A DNA stretch of 64,000 nt, taken from NCBI RefSeq assembly GCF_901000735.1, contig NC_081543.1, positions 31,704,771 through 31,768,770 on the forward strand, written 5' to 3'. The translations under genes and the position numbers were made by a program. Positions 21,901 through 33,900 of this stretch are shown here, piece after piece; the stretch's first letter is position 1; every line of letters begins with the position of its first letter. Source of the DNA: Corylus avellana (lineage: Eukaryota; Streptophyta; Magnoliopsida; Fagales; Betulaceae). The notes beneath the pieces were generated by a model. It had not been told where the DNA came from. It saw only the letters and a program-made list of their open reading frames with translations, and made no database searches.

Positions 21901-24900
21901 ACTTGTTGAAGTAGCATTTTATACTTTTGTCTCTGTCTCTGTTTCTATCTCGGTGCTCTCTCTCCCACCTTGTGCACAGCAATAGGTACTTTTATAGTCC
22001 TTGACCTATTGCATCAATATGCACTTTCTAGTTTGTCATATTATAAAGTCGTCATTGTGGCTTTATCTCATTTAGCAGTTCAGTCAACTGGATATTTTAC
22101 TTATAACTGGTAAACTAATAAATCATTATGGACGAGGCAGGATGCAGGAGCCACCCGTCAATCAAGATATTCTCAAAAATTTATATAGCACATTGATCAA
22201 TATGACCAACAAAATAACCAGTTTTGGAAATCTCTATCATTGATTTTTTCTGGACCTTGTATTTTTTTCATGCTTAGGCATGTATTAGATACTGGTAGAT
22301 GTTTATATTTGTCTTAGTTTTTTTTTTTTTTTCATGTGATAAATTTAAATTAGTCCTGATGAGTGTGCATATATCTAATACATAAGTATCATACACCTTT
22401 TCACATGGCAGTTCCAAAAAACAGGAACACAATTTAATTTATTTTATTATCTATGTCACTATTATATGGATTTGGAAGTCACTCTAATAAAATTGTTTTG
22501 TGTTACCGTATTGAGGCAGAGCTTCTGTCCTAAATCACATATACCACCAGTTAGATATAGTATTAAACATTTTGATTTCATTTTCATTTGCCCCTCCCCC
22601 CTACTTGTCTCTCTTCCCCGTGGTTAAAATTACTGCATTTCTCTCAGGGGCTTGGTTTTCAGGTTTTACTCTTCTTTTTTTTTTTTCAGCAGCAGATATG
22701 ATCTTTAAGTTGAAAAGGATTTGTTTTATTGCTACCAAGCTCACCTTTAATGATTTTTTTTAAAAAAAGAACCTCCTTTTTTTTAATCATTGTTCGATTC
22801 TTTAGTAAGTCCTTTCCTTTTCCTTTCCATCAGATAAAATCAAATGCTGTGAGGGCTCTTGGGAATCTCTCAAGATTTGTTAAATGTACATGTTTATCTG
22901 GTAGTTTTGACAAGCCAATTGACCATATGGGCTTATCTCGGAAGAACAATAGCAATGAGGTTTTCACATCAAGCAATGATAGGAAAGGTAGCCATGGAAA
23001 TGCATCAAGCTCATTCCATCCAGCTTCTATAGAAGATTCACGTTGGCTTGAGAGAATGGTCCAAGCTTTTATCTCTTGTGTCACAACCGGGAATGTTAAG
23101 GTATCATAATCCCATTGTTACACTTGTGTAACCAACTTTGTACTTGAACATGACTGAGAAGTATGCATGTTTTTGTTCTTAATATCGAGTCTGTCAGGCA
23201 CTCTTTTAAGTGTGACTGTCTGTCTAACAGGTCCAGTGGAATGTTTGTCATGCATTGAGCAACCTATTTCTAAATGAGACATTAAGACTGCAAGACATGG
23301 ATTGGTATGGTACTTATGCTGGGATGGTTGAGATGCTATTTGCTTACATATGTATTTTCCTGATTTTTTGTTAACAAAATATAGATACATGTCAATGCTA
23401 CAATTTTTTGCTTTTATCAAGTAAGTCAATTTCATTAAAAGCACAAAGGAGCGCAACCCTAATACACATAAAGTATACACAAGAAACCTTCCATTAAGGA
23501 GAAAAAGAACAAAAATCCAAAAATTTAGCAAGTTGGAAAAGTGTGAGCTATTATACGCCCAAATCCATGTATGAAGTGATTTGTACCTGATATTCTTTAG
23601 CTCTTCCACCGAAGTCTCACGATCTTCAAAACATGACATTAAAGCGATTTAAACGTGCTGATGCTACAAATAATTATTAGCTGATTAAACTGCAATGGTG
23701 AATAAGCAAGTGGAAACTTTATCTTTGTACTGGCAAAGTTCATAAACTTCATCTAGGTGTCTACGGATGGATTTCAGTTTCTAGTTTCCTGTTTCATGCT
23801 AATTGTAGAAATTCTTGATGGAGAAGTAAGAAACATTCATACACATATGGGTGTATTTGAATGGACAAAAATTTCCTACAAACTGGGTTGTTGGAAATTT
23901 CATCAAACCTAGCTTCTAAAAGTGCCACTTGTCTCTTAGTGAGAAGAACACATTTTTTAATAGCATATGCTTCTTACATGCGTTTTTAATAGTCTTAATA
24001 AAAAAACATATGATTCTTACATGCTCAAGGGACATAGCACTTTTAAAGACTGGATTGGAGGAATTCCTACAACCCAGTTTGTAGGAAATTTATATCCGTA
24101 GTTGATTAAGGGATAGAAACTTGCATGGTTTGGGCATGTATAGAGAAGACCATAGTGATTCAACTGTAATGAGGGTGTATTTGTGTATGCTAATATTTGT
24201 TTACAGATTCATGATCAAGTAGTGCAAGTCTTCATAGGTTTTTGTTCCCCAAAATAGCAATTTAGATGTTTCGGTAACCAACCAACCAACCAACCAACCA
24301 ACCAACCAAATTGCAATGGAGGGTGTTACTATACAGCCCAAGCAGGTGTTGAGCGGTGGAGAAAGGAATAAGATAAGAGGGAGACAGAAAAAGAAAAAAA
24401 GGCCGGTCAGGGTGAAAAAAGTTCAAGTGGGCTGGATGAAGAACGGCGATCCAGGAGCTTCATCGTCCACTGCTGGCCATCAAACAACGATGGGTCAGGC
24501 GCCGGGAGGTCCATCGGCGATATCTGCGGGGGGCTTACTAGGAAAAACACCCCCTAATGGTGTGTTGGGGTTGTCCGGCATGAGGGATGGTTTATTACAA
24601 GTGGGTCGGCGACAGACAGTGCCGATGGGGAGAGACAAAGCGCCGGAGGTGGTATTGGGCGACGGCAGAGGCTACGAAGCCCAAGAAGATTGGAGGATAG
24701 CAGTTCCGGCAGATAAGGAGTCTCGGGCTTTGGTGGCGGGGGGTGGGTCTGGGTCTCTGGTAGTCCAAGCGGGTTGGGCGACTGGTTCAGACCTCCCGGA
24801 AGGGTCTGGGTCAGACCTCCCGGCAGTCACTGCTTCTCCGGAAATGTCGCCTAGACCGAGGACTCCACCCAGTTCTAAGATTGCGGAAGTCTGCGAACAA

Positions 24901-27900
24901 ACAACAGAAAAAGGGGAATTAATTTCTCCCAGGGCAGGATTGGAGGTTGGGTTAGTAGGAGGAAGGGAAGGTTTGGAGGAGGATTGTGTGGGAACTTTGT
25001 TGGAATCAAGGAATGAAATGGATAGGGGACCAACTCAAACCAGCTTGGAACTATATAACTCTCCATGTATTGTGGAGAAATCTGCTCCAACTCAGGAAAT
25101 TCCAGTGGTAGGATTGGAATTAGAGGTATATGAAGGGGAGAATCTTATTCCATTAATGAGTTGCTCAGCTCCGGGAAATAAGGGGAAGAAGGGCTCTAAG
25201 TCAACAGACAGGGTTTTGAAGCTTGTCAAGGAATTTAGCCAATTCGTGGGAATTACGTGCGATGGGTATGAAGGAAAACTATTGGAGCTGTTTGCGGATA
25301 TCATTGCAGAAAATGAAAGGAAGGGGGCAGGTGTAGCATCTAATGCGGGAAAGAAAGGATTGAGGGAACTCAATAATTTGGTAAGTTATATCAATTATGA
25401 AGGGAGTTCTAGTCGGGTTAGGGCTAAAGGAAGGGCACAAAGAGATAACCCATGAAGCCAAGAATTATTTCTTGGAACGTGAGGGGACTAAATGAGGGCA
25501 ATAAATGTTTGAAGGTAAGAAATTTACTTAGACAATGGAAGGGGGATATTGTTTGCCTTCAAGAGACGAAAATGAAGTATATTTCCAATGAATTTGTGAG
25601 AAATTTATGGGGATGTGTTTATGCGGACTGGGTTTTTGTTGCATCAAAAGGAGCATCGGGTGGAATCTTATTGATGTGGGATAGAAGGGTGGTCACAAAG
25701 ATTGAGGATTATGTGGGAGAGTTTGTTGCAGCCTGTTCTTTCAAGAACGTAGAAGATGACTTTGTTTGGGCTTTTGCGGGGGTCTATGGCCCGAATTTTG
25801 ATCACATCAGGCACCGGCTATGGGAGGAGTTGGCTGGTCTTACCAGCTGGTGGAACATGCCTTGGTGTATCGGCGGCGATTTTAATGTGACTCATTTTCC
25901 TAGTGAAAGGGCGGAGGGAGCACGCCGTACTCGGGCAATGTCAGACTTTTCAGACTTTATAGCTGAGCAGGGGCTTATGGATCTCCCATTAGCCGGAGGG
26001 ATGGCCACATGGTCAAATTCTTATTCTCGGTCTAGGATCGATCGATTCTTAGTCTCTCCAGAATGGGAAACTAAGTATCCTAGTTTGATCCAGAAAAGGA
26101 TGCTTAGACTGTGCTCGGATCATTTTCCCATCTTGCTCGATTGTGACGGCATGACAAGAGGTAAGAGGCCTTTTAAATTCGAGAACATGTGGTTGAAATA
26201 TGAGGGGTTCGTGGACAAGGTACGGGCTTGGTGGTCCTCTTATAATTTTTCTGGCTCTTCAAGTTTCATCTTGGCTAAAAAGCTTAAGGCGTTAAAGGGG
26301 GACCTTAAAAGCTGGAACGAGGTGGAATTTGGCAATGTGAGTGCTAGATGCCTAGAAAAAGCGGAAGAATTGAAGGCTATGGAGAATTTGGAGGAAGAGA
26401 GGGAGCTCGATGAAGAAGAAAAGGAAAGAAAAAGGGTGATTTCTAGGGAGTTGGAGATTGCTCTTTTACAAGAGGAGATCAGTTGGAAACAAAAGTCCAG
26501 AATTAGGTGGCTCAAGGAGGGGGATAAATGTACTAAATTTTTTCATCGAATTGCCAATTCGAATCGGAGGTATAATTCCATTGATTCCATAACCATTAAT
26601 GGAGCAACTAATTCCAACCAAGACATCATCAAGCAACAAGCGGTGCAATTCTACGAGTCTTTGCTCTCTGAACGTTGCAATTGGAGGCCTAGGGTGGACA
26701 ATCTTGCGTTTGACTTGCTGGAGGCGGATGAGGCCACTCATATAGAATCTCCTTTCGAGGAAAGGGAGGTGTTGGAGGCGGTAAAAGGTATGGATAGAGA
26801 TAAGGCCCCAGGTCCGGATGGTTTCTCCATGGCTTTTTTCCAAGATTGCTGGGAGGTGATAAAGGAAGATATTATGGCGGTTTTTTCAGACTTTTATGCC
26901 CATGGTAAGTTTGAAAAAAGTCTTAATGCTACTTTCATTTCCCTTATTCCAAAGGTGTCTGGGGCTACTGAATTTAAGGATTTTCGTCCTATTAGCCTTA
27001 TAAGTGGAACTTACAAGATTATTGCCAAAGTTCTTGCTAATAGGATGAAGAGGGTTGTAGCAAGGGTGATATCAAAGCCTCAAAATGCTTTCGTGAAGGG
27101 AAGGCAAATTACGGATTCGGTACTTATTGCAAGTGAATGTCTTGACAGCCGGATTAATTCGGGGGAAACGGGGCTGCTTTGTAAACTGGATATGGAGAAG
27201 GCTTACGATCACATAAATTTGGATTTTTTATTATATCTTCTTAGGAGATGTGGCTTCGGCGAAAAATGGTGTTCTTGGATTGAGCGTTGTATTTCAACTG
27301 CTTGTTTCTCGGTGTTGATCAATGGCACCCNNNNNNNNNNNNNNNNNNNNNNNNNNNNNNNNNNNNNNNNNNNNNNNNNNNNNNNNNNNNNNNNNNNNNN
27401 NNNNNNNNNNNNNNNNNNNNNNNNNNNNNNTGAAATGGATAGGGGACCAACTCAAACCAGCTTGGAACTATATAACTCTCCACGTATTGTGGAGAAATCT
27501 GCTCCAACTCAGGAAATTCCAGTGGTAGGATTGGAATTAGAGGTATATGAAGGGGAGAATCTTATTCCATTAATGAGTTGCTCAGCTCCGGGAAATAAGG
27601 GGAAGAAGGGATCTAAGTCAACAGACAGGGTTTTGAAGCTTGTCAAGGAATTTAGCCAATTCGTGGGAATTACGTGCGATGGGTATGAAGGAAAACTATT
27701 GGAGCTGTTTGCGGATATCATTGCAGAAAATGAAAGGAAGGGGGCAGGTGTAGCATCTAATGCGGGAAAGAAAGGATTGAGGGAACTCAATAATTTGGTA
27801 AGTTATATCAATTATGAAGGGAGGTCTAGTCGGGTTAGGGCTAAAGGAAGGGCACAAAGAGATAACCCATGAAGCCAAGAATTATTTCTTGGAACGTGAG

Positions 27901-30900
27901 GGGACTAAATGAGGGCAATAAATGTTTGAAGGTAAGAAATTTACTTAGACAATGGAAGGGGGATATTGTTTGCCTTCAAGAGACGAAAATGAAGTATATT
28001 TCCAATGAATTTGTGAGAAATTTATGGGGATGTGTTTATGCGGACTGGGTTTTTGTTGCATCAAAAGGAGCATCGGGTGGAATCTTATTGATGTGGGATA
28101 GAAGGGTGGTCACAAAGATTGAGGATTATGTGGGAGAGTTTGTTGCAGCCTGTTCTTTCAAGAACGTAGAAGATGACTTTGTTTGGGCTTTTGCGGGGGT
28201 CTATGGCCCGAATTTTGATCACATCAGGCACCGGCTATGGGAGGAGTTGGCTGGTCTTACCAGCTGGTGGAATATGCCTTGGTGTATCGGCGGCGATTTT
28301 AATGTGACTCATTTTCCTAGTGAAAGGGCGGAGGGAGCACGCCGTACTCGTGCAATGTCAGACTTTTCAGACTTCATAGCTGAGCAGGGGCTTATGGATC
28401 TCCCATTAGCCGGAGGGATGGTCACATGGTCAAATTCTTATTCTCGGTCTAGGATCGATCGATTCTTAGTCTCTCCAGAATGGGAAACTAAGTATCCTAG
28501 TTTGATCCAGAAAAGGATGCTTAGACTGTGCTCGGATCATTTTCCCATCTTGCTCGATTGTGACGGCATGACAAGAGGTAAGAGGCCTTTTAAATTTGAG
28601 AACATGTGGTTGAAATATGAGGGGTTCGTGGACAAGGTACGGGCTTGGTGGTCCTCTTATAATTTTTCTGGCTCTTCAAGTTTCATCTTGGCTAAAAAGC
28701 TTAAGGCGTTAAAGGGGGACCTTAAAAGCTGGAACGAGGTGGAATTTGGCAATGTGAGTGCTAGATGCCTAGAAAAAGCGGAAGAATTGAAGGCTATGGA
28801 GAGCTTGGAGGAAGAGAGGGAGCTCGATGAAGAAGAAAAGGAAAGAAAAAGGGGGATTTCTAGGGAGTTGGAGATTGCTCTTTTACAAGAGGAGATCAGT
28901 TGGAAACAAAAGTCCAGAATTAGGTGGCTCAAGGAGGGGGATAAATGTACTAAATTTTTTCATCGAATTGCCAATTCGAATCGGAGGTATAATTCCATTG
29001 ATTCCATAACCATTAATGGAGCAACTAATTCCAACCAAGACATCATCAAGCAACAAGCGGTGCAATTCTACGAGTCTTTGCTCTCTGAACGTTGCAATTG
29101 GAGGCCTAGGGTGGACAATCTTGCGTTTGACTTGCTGGAGGCGGATGAGGCCACTCATATAGAATCTCCTTTCAAGGAAAGGGAGGTGTTGGAGGCGGTA
29201 AAAGGTATGGATAGAGATAAGGCCCCAGGTCCGGATGGCTTCTCCATGGCGTTTTTCCAAGATTGCTGGGAGGTGATAAAGGAAGATATTATGGCGGTTT
29301 TCTCAGACTTTTATGCTCATGGTAAGTTTGAAAAAAGTCTTAATGCTACTTTCATTTCCCTTATTCCAAAGGTGTCTGGGGCTACTGAATTTAAGGATTT
29401 TCGTCCTATTAGCCTTATAAGTGGAACTTACAAGATTATTGCCAAAGTTCTTGCTAATAGGATGAAGAGGGTTGTAGCAAGGGTGATATCAAAGCCTCAA
29501 AATGCATTCGTGAAGGGAAGGCAAATTACGGATTCGGTACTTATTGCAAGTGAATGTCTTGACAGCCGGATTAATTCGGGGGAAACGGGGCTGCTTTGTA
29601 AACTGGATATGGAGAAGGCTTACGATCACATAAATTGGGATTTTTTATTATATCTTCTTAGGAGATGTGGCTTCGGCGAAAAATGGTGTTCTTGGATTGA
29701 GCGTTGTATTTCAACTGCTTGTTTCTCGGTGTTAATCAATGGCACCCCGTCCGGCTTTTTTAGAAGCTCACGAGGGGTGAGGCAGGGGGATCCCTTATCT
29801 CCTTTTTTGTTTGTCATAGTTATGGAGGCGTTTAGCAGGATGATTGGTGCTGCCATTGATTCTGGTTTTATCTCGGGTTTCCCAATGGGTGGTAACTTGT
29901 CTGAGAGGATCATCATCTCTCATCTTCTATTTGCAGATGATACGTTGGTTTTCTGTGGGGCGAATAGTAATCAAATCCGCTCCATTAAAGCATTACTTAT
30001 TTGCTTTGAAGCCGTTTCTGGTCTGAAGGTAAATATGGCTAAATCAGCTTTGATACCGGTAGGGGATGTGGAAAATGTGGGAGACTTGGCTGGGATTTTG
30101 GGCTGTGGTGTAGCTACTCTACCTTTGAAATATTTGGGACTCCCTTTGGGTGCGTGCTTCAAGGCCAAAAACATTTGGGATGATACTTTGGAAAAGATTG
30201 AGCGCAGGTTAGCAAGTTGGAAAAGGTTGTATCTTTCCAAGGGAGGAAGGGTCACTTTGATCAAGAGCACACTTTCTAATCTTCCCACTTATTTATTATC
30301 CCTCTTTCCATTACCTGCTTCTGTGGCCAAGCGAATAGAGAAGCTCCAACGTGATTTTCTTTGGGGTGGTTTAAACGAAGAATTCAAATATCACTTGGTT
30401 AGTTGGGATAAGGTATGCTCTCCTATCAACAAAGGTGGCTTAGGGATCAGGAAGTTGAGAGTCTTCAATCAAGCCTTATTAGGAAAATGGCTATGGCGTT
30501 ATGCGCACGAGAGAGAGGCTTGGTGGAGAATTGTGGTGGATGCCAAGTTTGGTTCCGCATGGGGTGGATGGCATTCTATTGACAACACCGGGTCTCACGG
30601 GGTGGGTCTTTGGAGGCATATTAGAAGAGGGTGGCGAGTGTTTTCTAAATATACTAAATTCGACCCAGGAGACGGATCCCAAATCAGATTTTGGGATGAT
30701 GTTTGGTGTGGGGAAATGACCCTCAAGGAAGCATATCCAGGCCTATATAACATAGCTAATGCAAAAGATGCATCCATTGCCGATAATTTGGAGTTTATGG
30801 GTGGAAATCGCCAATGGAATGTTAGCTTCCTTCGATCGATCCATGATTGGGAAGTGGAAGTGCTAGCATCGTTCTACTCTACGTTATATTCTCACAAGTG

Positions 30901-33900
30901 GAGTAGGGGGGGGGTGGACAAAATTTGGTGGATCCCGTCGAGAAAAGGGAAGTTCGATGTTAAATCATTCTACAATATCTTGGTAAGCAAAGAAGCAAGT
31001 CCGTTTCCTTGGAAGAGTATATGGCGCACCAAGGCTCCTTTGAGAGTGGCTTTCTTTACTTGGACAGCGGTGTTAGGGAAGATTCTCACACTTGATAATC
31101 TCAGGAAAAGGAATATCATAGTGATTAATAGATGTTGCTTATGCAAAGGTGATGGGGAGTCTATTGATCATATTTTCCTTCATTGTGAGATTGCTCGTTC
31201 CTTATGGCAGGCCATCTTCAGTCGTTTTGGGTTGTCTTGGGTAATGCCTAGTAAGGTGGCTGGCCAGCTTGCTTGTTGGCGGACGGGAGGTCGATCTAGG
31301 AATGCTGTCGTGTGGAAAATGGTCCCGCTATGCATTATGTGGTGCCTTTGGTTAGAAAGGAACGAGAGATGCTTTGAGGATGCTGAGAGGTCTTTGGAGG
31401 AGATCACGGCTTTCTTTTTCCATACTCTTTACACTTGGACAGCGGCTTGGCTCGCTCCTATAGTTATTAGCTATCTTGATTTCCTTGTTCTTTTTTCTTC
31501 TAGCTAGTCGTTTCCCTTGTATACCCCCCGTGTACTAGGGTTGCGCCCCTCTGCGCTTTTGATATATAAACATTACTTATCAAAAAAAAAAAGATGTTTT
31601 GGTAACCAAACTCATGGTTGTATTCAGCGGTATTCAATCTTGAGAATTTGCGAGAGAGATAACGCCACGTAGAATTGACATTACTCCAGTTTGGCATATA
31701 GTGAGAAAACAAAATGTTTCACTTAGTGAAAGGTAGTGAAGTACTTGAAATACTTGGGCCTTTTGGTAGGTTTAAGTGGCTTCCTGTGGATCCCAGTCAT
31801 GCTAGTGCAAAATAATAGATCATGTTCATTTGTTGAGCACATACATCATCTGCCTGCTTCATGAATGTCTTCCTTTTGAGTATTGAAGTACATTCATAAT
31901 ATAATGTAATTATGTATTCTTGTGTTTTTGGGCAGGGCTCCATCTGTATTTAGTATTCTTCTACTATTATTGCGTGATTCTTCCAACTTTAAGATCAGGA
32001 TACATGCAGCTGCTGCTTTGGCTGTGCCGGCATCAATTCATGGTGAGTAGTAGGCTGGATCCTTTTTTGCATTGTCAAGATTAAAATGTAAATTTAGTTT
32101 TTGTAGTAACTCAACAATGCCTATCAGTATCAGCCAAATTTGACATTTTTAATTAAATCCATGGCATACGGATTTATCACTTCATGACCTTTATTAGATA
32201 ATGTCAATATTTTGCTTGACAGTGGTGGTATGGCTAGAGATTCACGCTATATGTGGTTGGAAGCAAAAGGCTTTGGTGATTTGGTGAAACGGTGGTGGAA
32301 TTCATACCAGTGTCTTGGTGTCCCTTGCTTTGTTTAGGCGTACAAGCTTAAAAGGTTGAAGCTTAATTTAAAATGCTAGAACAAAAAGGTCTTTGGAAAT
32401 GTAGAGGTGAGAAAAGGGTCCTTTTTGGAGGAGATCTGGTCCCTTGTTTTGCTGGAAGAGGAGAGGCCTCTTACAGAAGAAGAGATAGTCAAAAGGGGCT
32501 TTGATGAAAGCAGAGTTGGAGAAAGTAGTTCTTATGCAAGAAGTTAGCTGGAGGCTGAAATCAAGGGCGACTTGGCTGAAAGAAGGGGATCAGAATATGA
32601 GTTTTTCCCACCGCCTTGCCAACTCCCATTGGATGAATAATTTTTGTCCAGTCTTAGCATTTGATAGTATGGACACTTCCAATCAATGATACAATCCTTC
32701 AATATTACAAGAACCTTTTTTCTGAAACCACCCCTTGGCGGCCCAAATTAGATGGTTTGGAGTTTCCCTTGCTAGATTTAGGAGAAGCAGAATGGGTGGA
32801 GAGGCCGTTCCAAGAGGAGGAAGTCTATCAGACGTTGCTTAGTATGGATGGTGGTAAAGCACTGGGGCTAGATGGATTCAATATTGCCTTTTTTCAATCG
32901 TGTTGGGCGATAGTGAAGGACGATCTGATGCGCGTCTTCCATACTTTTCATGAACATGGTTTGTTTGAGAAGAGCTTAAATGCTACTTTCATTGCCCTTA
33001 TCCCTAAAAAGATTGGGTAGTTGGAAGTAAGGAACTTCGGACCTATTAGCCTGGTGGGAAGTGTATATAAGATTTTGGCTAAGGTCATTGCTCTTAGAAT
33101 GAAACAGGTTTTGGGTTCACTCTTTTCTATGCAGAATGCTTTTATAGGGGGGAGATAAAGTCTAGATTCAGTTCATATAACCAACGAATGTTTGGACAAC
33201 ATACTGAAATCTAGAATTTCTGGAGTGTTGTGCCTATTACCATGTCAACTGGGAGTTCCTCTCCTATCTGCTTTGGTTCAAAAAGGAGGAAATGGATATG
33301 TAATTAATGTGTAGAATTCCCAAACACAAATTGTTTAGCTAAACGGGTCAGACCTTTAAACCAAACACAACCCGCGAGTGACCTAACACGACCTACTTGT
33401 CACAAACGGGTTGATCTATTTGACCCATTTAGACCCAAATGCGTTATGTTTAACCCGTTTTAACATGTATATATAATTTCATAAACGGGTCAAGTGGGTC
33501 AACCCATTTATGCCAAACCCTAACCCTCTAATTTCATGTCGGATTCGCAGGTCGTATAAAAGATTGCCAATCCTACCTTTGGACAATTACTTTAGACTTG
33601 CATACTGCGCTTGATTTTTCCTGTTTTTCTTGATCTTTGTTCCCCTTCTAAAAGGTGTCTTTCTAGTTTCAAGTATATTTTTTATGTACCAGGGTTGCGA
33701 TTCTTTGTTCTTTAATAAAATTTTTATTACTTATACAAAAAAAAAAAAAAATCAGTTATATTTTTAATGTATTGATAGTGCTACACCCTGCCTTGGAAGA
33801 CCTTGTATTTTTCAATTTGACATTTCCTATCCTGTTCTAAATTGGAGTTCTTGAATGAGAAGGTAACTTAGTCTTCTCCCCCTTTATTTAATGCAGATTA

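Larger units (their letters stand above)
24265..31610 (+). mobile_element. L1 LINE in HEATR6 intron 23, with TSD and an internal duplicated block
   Basis: A direct repeat GATGTTTCGGTAACCAA / GATGTTTTGGTAACCAA at 24265-24281 and 31593-31609 marks the insertion. The poly(A) tail ends at 31592. Inside are ORF1 (24316-25455), ORF2 (from 25452, lost at the gap at 27331), then after the gap the end of ORF1 again and a complete ORF2 (27869-31507). Positions 25014-27330 and 27431-29747 are the same sequence with few substitutions, so the element is represented about one and a half times. With the duplication removed it would be about 4.9 kb. There is almost no 5' UTR: only a (CCAA)n run separates the target-site duplication from the ORF1 start. 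Confidence 0.9.

Noticed and set aside
25452..27872. One continuous 806-codon frame running through the N gap
   Set aside because: It joins the ORF2 N terminus to the ORF1 C terminus only because Ns carry no stop codons. The two sides are different reading units.
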